Assembly: GCF_040954835.1 (NCBI RefSeq) | Contig: NC_090706.1 | Span: forward strand, 29,335,148 to 29,399,147 | Direction of reading: 5' to 3' | Origin: Lepisosteus oculatus | Lineage: Eukaryota > Chordata > Actinopteri > Semionotiformes > Lepisosteidae | DNA length: 64,000 nt | Shown here: in pieces, positions 37,001 through 49,500 of the stretch | Layout of the letters: every line of letters begins with the position of its first letter | Numbering within the stretch: the first letter of the stretch is position 1 | The notes under the pieces: generated by a model | Databases searched by the model: none | Told to the model about the DNA's origin: nothing | What the model saw: the letters and a program-made list of their open reading frames with translations, nothing else | Program-made: the position numbers and the translations under genes

Positions 37001-38276
37001 GTGTTCATTCTGACATTCATATTTTCCTCTATACAATATTGAAAAATGCAGTCATACAATAAATTAATTGGAGCTGTACTTACGTGGTACTGATAGAATT
37101 GTCTTCACTTTGCATAAATACTAAAACAGAGAAAATCCTGAACAAATGACCTGTCCGGACCCACACTAACACAGCCAAAAACGTAGATTTATCTGTTTCT
37201 CTGGCTAAGTGCATGACTGTAAGACCATAGGGGAAAGAGGATAAAATGTCGTAAAAAAACCCAACTTTGTTCTTCAAGTAGTTTTTTGACACAGATTCAT
37301 AATCGGAGATGTAGGTTCTTTTTTCATCATAATAGCAAATGCGAAACTTAACTATAATCTGTAACGAAAGCAAAGAAAACAGACAAATCAGAGGAATTCT
37401 CTCCTATTCCAAAGACAAATCAAGGACCTGGGTTCAGGAATTGGTTGGGTGGGATCACAATAGGGAGCCTCTACATTACACAGTAACATTATTGCTTTCC
37501 CCATTGCCCTGTACCATCCAATACAGTGCTTTCAACAATGTCTAAAAGGGTGAAAATGAATGGGGCTCCTTCATAATGAATGCTATGTTCTCATTTGACA
37601 TTTGAGAATCTCCCGTTACACCTTATTGTCCTCTCAAAATCATACCCCTATCGGGCCTTAAATCTCCCTTAGTCAACAGCCCGACTCCCATAACAAAAAC
37701 AACTAGGGAAAGAAACATTTAAAGCCCTGTTAAACCATTAGCATACAAGGAAAATTTAAAAGTCCCTAAAAACACACAGATCTGCCAATATTGAAATGCT
37801 TACCTCAAGCATTTGGATGTATTCTATAATCATCGTTAACAAAAAAATGCTTTTATCAACTTCAAAAACAGTAGGCTAGAAAAAAAGAATTTCTCATTAG
37901 TATTTAGTACTCTACTTTTCTTTCAGTCAGCTGCTGAGGTAAAAGAATCAGAAGCTGTCAGATACAGACAGATTGTCAGATCTTAGATGAACATGTCTCA
38001 GACGGGACCAGCAGCAGATTTTTTCTTAAATTTGGCTACTGACCACAGTATCTTCCAACCACAGCAGACCAGAAAGCCCCTCATACACTAATTTGTGTTA
38101 AGTCTGTAAGTATTTTTATTTACAGGTTTTTATTTACAGGTCTTCCCTTCCCCATTTAATCATATAACACACTGCAGATTTTATTAGTATAGTAGGCATT
38201 TCTGATCTACACAGACATGGTGGTGGTGGGGACCCCATTACCTATAAAGTGCTTTGAGTGGAGTGTTCAGAAAAGC

Positions 38277-38330
<54 letters not shown>

Positions 38331-40511
38331 CCTGCACATGGACTATTCTGTTTCTCAATGTATGCATTTTGTTAGCTACCATTAGTTGGCATTAACGTCA
38401 CTTTTAAATAGTATAAGCCAATGTATTTGAGTGACACAGTACACTTACAAGGTGATACTGTATCTTCAAAGATATCTTACAAGTGAGTGACTTATAGAGG
38501 TGAAAAAACAGACTGTTAACATGAGTCAATAAAATGGGGTTGTCAGACATTCTGGAATATGTGATGCTGATAGTGGTACTGAAGAATACTGAATAAAACC
38601 AAACAAAATCATTCATCCAAAAAACCTCTATTTTCTAAGTCATGAAATATCCAATGTATTATCCAGTACATGGCTGCGGGTTAGCCTGAGCTTTCCCGGC
38701 AAGCAATGGGAGCAAGGCACAATATACAGTATATCCTGGATGGGATGCCAGTTCCTCACAGGGCACATGCACATGCAGACACAGACACACACAGAACAGG
38801 GCCAGTAGCCAACAAACCCACGTGTTAATTCTGTTTGGACTGTGAGAGGAAATCGGTGCACCTGGAGGAAACTCAAGCCATCATGGGGGCAACATGCAAA
38901 CTCCCCACAGATAGCAGCCCAGGAATTGAACCTAGGGCCCTAGCAATGTTAACCACTGTACCACCCAAAACAAAAAATATTTTTCAAAAAGAATAAGAAG
39001 ATAGTCAGGGGACAAAAGTGCAGTTTTTAATAACTTAAATTTAACTGAAATGTACATAATGCAGTGTTACTGTTGTTATTATTATTTGTAAAAAGCAGAA
39101 CCTGTCCCAGAGGTCCAGGGTGCAAAGCGAGTCTACACCCTGATCAGAATGACATTCCAATTAAGGACACAAAAATACACAATCTAAGCACACTGCTGCC
39201 CTCAATTGTGCTCTGAACATTCACAGAATCTAACATATTTTCCATAAAAAAATTGCATTGTGTCAATAATCCGAAGTCTTAATTTGACTGAATACCAAGG
39301 AACATTGTGATTCTTGGGTGGCATGGTGTCATGACAGCGCTGCGAGACAGCAGTGAAGCACTGTCACAACAGTTTCCCATGTTCGATTCTGGACTGAAGA
39401 GATTTAGGTGAAGAGTTTGCAGTTATTTCCCTTGGGTACATGAGTTTTCACTTGCTGCTTCTTCTGTTAATTTAAAGACACGCTGGCTAATTTAAATTGT
39501 TCCCGCATATGTATGTGTGCGCCCTGCAATGGACTGAGATACCTCCTGTGCCCATCATCTGCTGGGTTAGGCCCAAGCTCACCATGTTTCCACACTATCC
39601 TAAGTGGATACGGAAAATGAATAGGGTTATATACAGTAGTCTTTCTTTGGACTGTTCAGAGGCAATCTTGGCCATACCACATAAAATCAAGTTTTTAAAC
39701 ATTTACAAGCATAATTCTTCATTTCATGTTTCTGTTAGCACTTCTTGCATTTACACCACTGAAATCCACTATGAAGTGTTTCATCTGGATTGTGATTACT
39801 GGGTAGGAAGATATTTTAATCCTTTGTCTTCTACTGTATGTGTAATACACACATAGAATTTATTCCCAAATCCTTAGGTACATTATGTAACCATACAATC
39901 CTACACTACATATTTTCAAATTTTCTGATAATAAATAAAAGTACTCATTGTATTATTAAGGTAACATTACAATTCATAGTTCAAACTATACAAAATAAAT
40001 CCTAAAGAATTCGTGCAATTAAATCTTACTCTGATGTTTTTAGCAAGTAATTTTTATTGATGTCAGATTTTAATGGTTAGAGGATAAATAGTGTAACAGA
40101 ATATTATTCCAGATAGCTGAAATGTACGTTTTCCCTTATATTTTAAAAGAACTGGTCTACCTTGAAGTTATCAGACTAAATTATTATCCATTAAATCTTA
40201 CTTGATACAAAACCAAATTACTATGAAACAATTCCTTCTAGTGCCTATTTAAAAAAAAATCTATAAAAAATGTGTACCTACCATGAATGAGATAGCCCAA
40301 AAGCTGAAAACGATCAAGACACAGGAGGAATACTGATAAATGACTCTGATTTTATTCTCAGGATCAATGGTTGTATTGTGGATTTTGACAATCCCATTCA
40401 GAAAACTTCTGTAGAAGTTTATGATATTATTCCTCATCCGAATATTCAGAGGCAAAGCAACATTGGACTTGTGTGCTTGATCTTTCATATAGTCTTTGTA
40501 AAACTTAATAA
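34040..40511 (-). CDS. CNGK repeat IV and C-terminus
   Basis: Exons 40282-40511 (linker III-IV and S1), 37804-37875 (S2), 37084-37358 (S2-S3 loop to S4), 36127-36254 (S5), 35715-35941 (pore and S6), 34847-35004 and 34619-34722 (C-linker), and 34040-34368 (CNBD to stop). Window residues 1296-1802. The filter is ATFTTTGYGDIRA. S4 has few charges (VWVRTGHLFRIFSVL). The CNBD keeps the fold but not the signature: Gly-Val replaces Gly-Glu (SYGVIFLL), and Cys falls where the cassette Arg should be (RCEESVIAENYVDILSL). It therefore probably does not bind cyclic nucleotide in the usual way. The protein ends shortly after the CNBD with KGELKQR. Confidence 0.92.
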
Positions 40512-43500
40512 CTAAAAACAACAGACAAAACATCAAGTATAAGAACAATACAGTTAATCAATTTTTTGCCCAGCATAAGGCTTAATGTAACACTGACAGG
40601 GAAACAAGCAGAAGTAAATTCCCTACAGGAAAGTGGAAAAAAGAGGAAGAAACAATGTGGCTCAGGTGTCTTCTTCAGGTATGGGGGAGAAATAGGGAGA
40701 AACAATACTGGTCCCCTTCTGTGTGCATATACAAAGCAATATGTTTAGTGTTAATCACTGGGCAGCTTGGGCTGAGCTGGTTACTTATGTTTTTGCCGGC
40801 TGCAGACTTTATCAGGCCTGCAATCACACTGGTGTGAAAGAAATGCAGATGTGTATGGCAAATCTGCATCCACCAAAGTAGCTCCCTTGTGGCTGAGAGT
40901 ATCCTGTATCTTGTATCAGCTGTTCCTGGAACATGTCTTTCTGGGGTTAATTGCACTCCACCCACCCACCCCCCCCCAGCATGTGTGTGTGACCAGGGCT
41001 TTACAGAATAATCAATGACAGAAATGTTCATCAGTAAGAAAGCCATTAAAATGAATTATTTAAACGGGTCAAGACAATATACTTACGTCCAGTTCCATTC
41101 TGAAATGAAGCTCTTCCCTTGTCTCCAGGTGTCTTTGTGAGCAATTGTTGAGCTTTAAGCTTTATCAGGAGGTCTCGTTTAGCTGCTGCAGCCTCCTTGA
41201 TTTCCTTGCAGATATCGGGGTAATATTTCACCGTTTCATCCAAACTCTTCTTTGACAACACATACATATCACAATTTGTAGCAGCCCTGTGATATATACA
41301 GTAGTAGCACACAGTATTAATGTAATTTCCTTATTAAAATTATAACTAACTGTAAACACATACATCTTTAGTAAGGACATGGTGGATTAGACCCCATACT
41401 TGAGTTCACTTCAAATTTCTGTTATTAGAAAAATAGGAGGTATATCTCAAAGTACAAGGGCTGTCTTGTCATTTTCCACAGGAACATCATTAATTTAAGG
41501 ACTGAAGCAGTCCTTTTGACTATTTGATTGTTTTTTCTGTCAGTTCTACTCTTTAAGAATAAAATAATCACTATGTGCATCAATTTAGAAAAATCCCACT
41601 GTCTTGTCATGCCTGATTGTTGTTGACCGAGGTTCTGAGAAAAGGAGGCTTCCTTCTCCAAAGTACTGTCCAGCTTTAAGTTTGACTATCACGTTTCGCT
41701 CATCCTGGGACAGAACATCAACCTCTCCTTTCTCGATGAAGAACATCTGGGAAAAAAAAATACTATAGCAGCTGATTATGCATTATGCATTATGCCAGCA
41801 GCCATATCACCCTGCAGCTCTCAACTGGCTACCCACTGAAGCTCAGCAGGGTTGAGCTTGGTCAGTACCTGGATGGGAAAACTCCTGGGAAGCTAAGGTT
41901 GCTGCTGGAAGTGGTTTTAGTGGGACCAGTGGGGGGTGCCCACCCTGCGGTCTGTGTGGGTCCTAATGCCCCGGATAGTGGCAGGGACGCAATACTGTAG
42001 CGGGCGCTGTTTTTCGGGTGACACGTTAAACCAAGGTCCTGACTCTCAGTGGTCATTAAAGATCCCCGAGCATTTCTCCATAAGAGCAGGGAGTTATCCC
42101 GGTGTCTGGGCCCAATTTCCCCTCTTGGCCTTTACCGTGGCCTCCAAATTGTCCCCATGTATGATTGCACTTGCCCTGCGATGGACTGGCGCCCCCTCCA
42201 GGGTGTACCCTGCCTTGCGCTTGTTGCTTGCTGGGTAGGCACCGGCTTCCAGCGACACCATATGGTATAAAGCAGTTTGGCAAATGACATGACAGTCTGC
42301 ATTCAAATACTAAACTTTAAAATAAAAAACAATTGATATTTTTTAACACTACAGTAAATATACTGTTTCTCTGTTTGTCACCCATTTACTTTTTCTTGAC
42401 TTGAATAAACTGATCTGGCATAAATCCACTCCAGCCCTTGACTGAGCAAACCATCCTGGGTAGAGGTACTGCTCACACACCATACCTCTGATCCAAAGTC
42501 ATTCCTCCTGCAGATAACATCATTGGCTCTGAAAAGGCAAGGCCGAATCTGCCTAGCCAACATCCGAATAAACCCTCCATCTGTCTCCAGCTTCTCCATA
42601 CTTTCCTTCTGGAGGATTTTATGAAAAATTGGACTCTGTGTGATTCACAATAAAACACAAAAACAAATAAGAATATGACAGATGGCACTTTGTTGCAGAA
42701 CTAAGGCAGCAGACCACAGTGTTTTGTAAGAAAACATTTAAAGCCAAAGTAAAAAAATCTAACTCAGTTCAAAAGTTTAACTGAAGACCAGTATCATTTG
42801 TCATGCTAAATATATTATTTGCACTTCAGGCAATTTCACTTACTGAAGTGATTTTGACCATTTTCTGCTCTTTTCTGCCAACCAAATGTAGGATAAAATT
42901 GTTTTTTTTATTTTTTGGTTGAAATGCAAGGCCATTTGTTAGAGAATGCTTTAGTCCTTATCTGACCTGGACATACAATACCTACTTGCCATTTGGTCAC
43001 TGACAAGAAATAAAGTTTTTTTAAAATAAAAATTACATCTAGTTTTCCTGATAACTTCCGCTCCAATGGAGACAGCTGCTGGACACTTAATTCTGTTCTC
43101 TTCCTTGTCTTCATTTTTAGTCCGAAAGCCTGAAACAAAGAATCGTATAAATGTTATTAAAAATATTTACAATCCCAAGAACTGTAGTTGCTCTGCAATA
43201 AAAAATCCACAAACTGTAAAGAAACAGGCAGAGATTAATTTTGACATGAAATCTAAAATGAAAATGTTTATTTTTTTACAAATTCCAAGGTAAAAGTGGA
43301 AGGCAACAATTTGCCTATTTTGAAGACAGCAGCCAAGTCTTTGAATCCATTTGAATGTGAAAGGCCACAGACAGGACAGAAATGTCAGTGTAATCTGAGT
43401 GAAGAGTGGTGAGAGGTGAAAGGCAGGACTATCGGCCTGGAGAGTACTCTGATGCCCACTGCTCTGACGGGGTTGTCTGAAACAGCTGGCCAGTCTTCTT

Positions 43501-46500
43501 CCTGTTCTGCTGACGTAAATGGGGGGAACTTACTGCAAGACATGCACTAGATGAGATTGCTTTGGGTGTGAGAAAGAACTGTATGCTCACACCTGAAGAA
43601 GGCTCCACAGCCGAAACATTGTGTTTTCTTTCTTCTCTTTTCATCATGGAATAAACCTACTACTGGTTCCTATATCTTATACTGTAAATACTAAAGCATG
43701 TCAGTGAGGCTGTTGGTGGATCGATTGGTTACCTTGGCAATCAGGTCTGAGTAGATAATGGTGGAAATATCCCCAAGCAGCGACGATGGTAGAAACTCAA
43801 AAAGCGTGTCCTGTTCTACACCTTTTGTTCTGATCCATTTGAATGCATAAAACTTTACTATATTGCTGTAGGCAGGTCCTGTAATGTTGTTCCTCTAGAA
43901 AAAAAAAGTGATATAGTTTTCAGATCACATGTTGGATTTACTGTAACTTGTTGCTCACTATTTATTTTTCCTATTACAGTCAAATTTAACATACGGTACT
44001 CTCTCGTCTGTTTGCATTTGTCCTGTTAGCATTCATACACAAAAATGTTTATCATCACCACTTAGAACAGAACTAATGGGTACCAACTGGGAAAAAAAAC
44101 AGCTAATACTGTATACCTGAATGATATTTAAAACAAATAGTATGGTAAGTTAATAGAATTCAAAATATGCCAAAGAGAGAGATGTATTACTGGAAGTGGC
44201 AATATGAAAGAATGAAAGTATTAAATATTAATGCATAATTCTCAGCTAGTTCAGTTACAAGTTCTTGAAGATATTTTGAAACTAAATGGTTATGGTGAAA
44301 ATACATATTTTTGCTAGTTTCCCCTCAAATACTAGCCATATATTTTTCTTAAACATTTTGTCAAACAATCTCAAACAATGTGGAGATTAACGATTATGGT
44401 ATGATAATCTAAAAATCCATTGAGAGTAAATTACATAGTTGATGAAGTTCTAAAAATATTTGAATGTACATATCAAATGATATTACTGTATAACAGCGTG
44501 TCTGATACGGTCACTGTACCTTCAGAAAATGCTTTATGCAGTCTATTTTCTCTGTAAAGGCTGCTCGTGCAGCATCTGCATTGGCAAGCATAGAAGTAAT
44601 TGTCCCAACCACCCAGCCACAGTAAAGAGCTCCAGCCATCATTAAAAAGGTCATAATTATTTGCTGCGTGAAGAGAAATAAAACGTTTTACCTTCTGCAT
44701 TTTTTCTGACTAAAACTAGTACATAAAAATGTGCAGATATCCTGTAATAATAATCATAATCATTTTTAAGACATTAATTTGAGCTTTTATAAATACTTAA
44801 GGGATATATCTATTGATGAGGTATTAATAATGCATTTATCTGGAGAACACAGTTAATATTAACCTACATTTAAAACATAATGACATACTAGTGAAAAAAT
44901 ATACTGAGCATCAAAAAGGCAACAAATTCACAAAATCGGGGAAAAACTTATTCTGTAGCAGTTGTTCATGTCAGCATGCTGGTTAACATGTCACAGCAGT
45001 GATGATCACCTGGGGCTCAATGGTAGTGCGTGGCCCCTGCTGGAGTCAGCTCAAACTGAGGTCTATGTCTCATGCTTTGGAGGGGGCAGCAGAGGAGTCC
45101 AGACCTCTGTGAAGATGACTGTGACTCATGCTTTGTGTCAGGTTAAAGATGTTGTGTTGTTGGAATCTCTCCTACCCTGGGCCATTGTATAAGTCCCAGG
45201 ACTTGATCAATATAGCGCCCTGCCATCAGGCTGCCCTTGATCACTACAGGTAGGGTTCGGTGGGGACCAGACACATAAACAGTTAGCATAATCGGTCCTC
45301 TGTGAAAATGAGTCAGGCTTGTGTGTTGACCACCCTGATGGACATCAGTAAGTGTGGCACAGATCTGCTAACTGTAGAGTACAGCTGCCCACTGACAGGG
45401 AGGTTCTAGTGTGAACATTTGGGCAGAAGTGTCTGTTCCCCACCGAAACCCCACCTGTAGTGAGCAAAGGCAGCCTGATGGCAGGGTGCTATATTGATCA
45501 AGTCCTGGGGTTCACACAAAGGCCCAGGGTAGGAGAGATTCCCACAGCACAACATCTCTAACCAGACACAAAGCGCGAGTCACAGTCATTTTCACAGAGG
45601 ACCAGGCTCCTCTGCTGCCCTGTCCACCAGCCTCCAACTATAAAATGGGATGAAGGTGCTGTTCTCTTAAAAAGCATAACATATTTATTCATTCAGGTGT
45701 GACATTTGACATTCGACAGGGCTCAATATTAAATCTTCAACTACACCTAATCCACTCTTCCATTAGTGAGGTCCCTCAGTGCTTATGTCAAGCAACAGTT
45801 AAAGTTGCTTAAGTGTATCAGTCACAAATGTTCAATTAACCAAAATGACACTATAATAATTTAACATTTACATAATACATATCTAAAATCCATCAGCTTC
45901 ATTTTTTAAAAGCATGTACTATATGTGCATAAACAGAGTGATACGTTTCTTTTGTTGCTCATTATACACGACATGTGTACTTCAAACAAATTAGTCTTCT
46001 TAATTTAGCTAGTATTGCCAGTAGGACCCCCCAAGGCCAGGATATTCTATGCCATTCAAGTGTCAGGTAGGCACTAAAACACACCTGTTTAACTCACACT
46101 GTACATGTTTCAATTTAATCCTCAGACTCATGATATTTCTCTCTTTGTAGGTGAAACCCGGGAATCATTTTAACAAACACATTTGATAATGCAGATACCC
46201 AGCCACATAATGATAAAAGTGCTTTACAATAAATCAATACGTATTTTTTCATGAGACACCTTTAATTTAGGCACAATTTCTCTGCAATCTCCACAAGAAT
46301 CTGCTTTATCTGATTAAATCTACTAAAGTTTCCCTATGACTGTCTTACTGTAGAAAGGAGGTAGGGATGAACATCACCATATCCAACTCCACAAAGAGTT
46401 GCTGTCGCAAAGTAAAAACTTGTTACGTAGAGTTTACTAAAGCCGACTGTGCCTGGGGAGGAAAAAAAGAAACATGTAAAGCATTCTACAGTACTGGGAT

Positions 46501-49500
46501 ACTTTTAATATGTATGTTACTTAACAAGTGTAAACCTGTGATACGTAATTATTTTATTTTTTTCTTTTTAATTCCTTATCACAAGTTAACATTAGCTCAA
46601 ACTTTGTAATGTGTCCAAAGTAACTAGGATGTTATTCATAATATAGCTTAAAATGAAAATTGCTGTTCTATGAGCACATTTAACTACTAATTTCAAAAGG
46701 TTTAAACCAGTTGTTTTATGGCATAGAAACTGTAAAAACTGGTTCACTTACCATAATCGATGGCGTACAATGTGTCCAAATGTGTCACCCAAGAATTTTT
46801 AGTGCAATTATGCTTCAGCACTGGCAAAATGTATGTTGTGCTTTTACTGGTGATGTCTGTAATGGGAGGGCATACAATTGCAAACCCAATGCAAGTGGAG
46901 AAATGAAGAAAAAGCACGGAATACATAATGAACTGAAGCATAGTAACTGCCGTCTTTTCGGTAGCAATTCCAGACTGCCAGAACTTAAAGGCAAGTGGGA
47001 CACGATACAGCTGCAGGATATGAGGGGCTCTGAAGTATGCATACATGTGCATTGCCTTGTCGTTGGTATAAAATTTGTGCTTTTCATCAAATGGAGAAAC
47101 CATCATCCAGCCAAACACTTCCCAGGGGAAGCAGCTGATGAAGTCGATTAGAAAGCTGGTTTTCATATAGTGCTTGGCTGTGTTCAGTGTGTCCACTTTC
47201 AGCTTGCTGTCTTTGTAGAAGCCCACGTGTAAACGTATATACATGTCAATCCAGCAGAAAGCCCCGAGAATGTAGCAAATAATCCACAGTGGCTTTTTAA
47301 AATGCAGGAATGAGATAAGGAGAGAGGTGAGAATGCTGACGGATATGGCTAAAATGATGCGGAAAAACTCCCATCTGATGTAACGTGAATCATTTGGCAT
47401 GATGGCACTTCTGTAACAAAAACAAAAATTAAACAAAATTAATTTTAAAAAATGAATGTAAACAAACTGAATTTCTCTTTAGTGAAAGCAGGTTTACCTG
47501 AGTTTTGAATATCTGAAGTAATCAGTTCAATCCGTTGATATTCAATTCTTAGAGTGCCAATTCAATGCGAGTTCCACATCACTGCCCCATTATACATAAG
47601 GGTGAGCAATACATATGCATGCTGATACTGCAGTTTTTGTGAGCTCAGTGCATGTAACACACATACCATAAATGAAGACGTTCATGGCTGTAGTGCCCTA
47701 GGAAATGAGCCAGTGTGCACTTGTTTACAAACAACTGCCTGTGCCATATTAAAGAACAGTGAAAAAGAAAATACTTGCACAGAAAATGGATTTTATTTTT
47801 TTATACCCATGTCTGCTGCACACAGTGTTATGCAATTTGCTAAATATTCAATTTTAATAAACATTAAATATGACCTTCCCAGTCTATCAATATCACTGCC
47901 TTTTTGGATGTAATTTATTGAAAAGGGCAGACACACTATACAAGAAGATGGCTGAGTCTTTTACAACATGCACTTTAAAATTAAAAGTGGGAGAAACTCT
48001 ACTTACCGCAATAAAAAGATCTGTGGAAGTGTTCTACAGAAGAGCATCTGAAGTCTCTCTCTCTGTGTTCTGAAAATAAAATGGAAATAAAATTAAATGC
48101 ACATGAAACCCTTTTGGTTCCTATTTCACTACAGGAACTGCTTTGAGAGCTCTAGTTTAACTATATAGTTAACATACAGTATAATATTATCTATATCGCA
48201 CCCTGATTTCAATGACATATGCAAAAAATTGTCAGATGGGAAAATACTGCAGTTCATGCATCAGTACATTACACGTTGTGAAACAGTCTTAGACATCTTA
48301 GACACCATCAGGAGCTACAATTTATGTATGTTATCGGCATCAACAATTTATTAATATCCACAACTAGTGTTATCCACTGTTACAAGAATTCTGGCTTATT
48401 ACATCAAAACTGTTAAGTGTGGGTGAGAAGAGACCCATCCTGTCATCTAATCTACACTGATCAGAGTCTCTAAACACCCGATCACAACACCTGAAGGTAA
48501 ACTGCAAATAAGATAGTATTGTTAATCTACAGTTGCTATTAATCTAATTTCCCAATCACATGTAATTGACTCATTGTAACTGCACGTGTGGGCTCACCAC
48601 CCGCAAGGTGAAGGATGAGTGTCGAGTGATGGGCATGAGCAGGACATGCCGTATCTCGACTGACATGTACATAGAATGTACATACCAAAAAAGAAGAAAC
48701 CTATTCTATGCTGTGGGTGGACTCGATTATTTGTTAGATGAGATCAGATTACTTTGAAAAGAAGAACTGAGCCGCAGTCTGGTGATCAAGATACCTGGAA
48801 GCCTTTTCCATTGGTATCCTGTTTTTAATGGTGATTTCCTTTTGTCTTATTTATTATAATTTGGACTTCAGAAATTGTGCGATGTATTCTCATCCTAGTG
48901 TTTGAAAAACCTATTCTGACACTATTGTAATAACAGTAGCTATTAAGGAAATAGTCTATATAAAAGCCTCTACAGTTTGAAATGCCTGGCAAAAATAGAT
49001 GACAGAGTAAGTTTATTCTGCTCTTCAATGTATATAATTGTATAACTGGTACTGTAACATCATGTTCCATTAGATTAGATGGGTAATCAATCTTGGTACC
49101 CTTGACACCCTCCCGCTGCAAGTCTTTAATAGCATAAATGCAATATTTTGAATTTTATATTTTACTGTGTGAAGTTTGTATGTTCTCCCCATGCTTGCAT
49201 AGGTATCCTCTGGGTGCTCTTAGACTCCAAAGTCGAAAGACCTACAGTACATGTAGGTTAACTGGCTCCTGGGAAAACTGGCCCTGGAGTGAGTGTGTGT
49301 GTATTTGTGTCTGTGTGCCTGAGAATGGACAGGCTGTATCCTGCCTTCACCCACTGCTTGCTGGGATAAGTTCTGGCTTCCCTCAACCCTGAAATGGATA
49401 AAGTGATTAGAAAATGTATACAATTTTTATCACTTATGTCTGAAATGTGTCAACTTACTTAGGTTTGCGTGGTATCAGTCTTGTCTTGCTGAGCTTCTCT

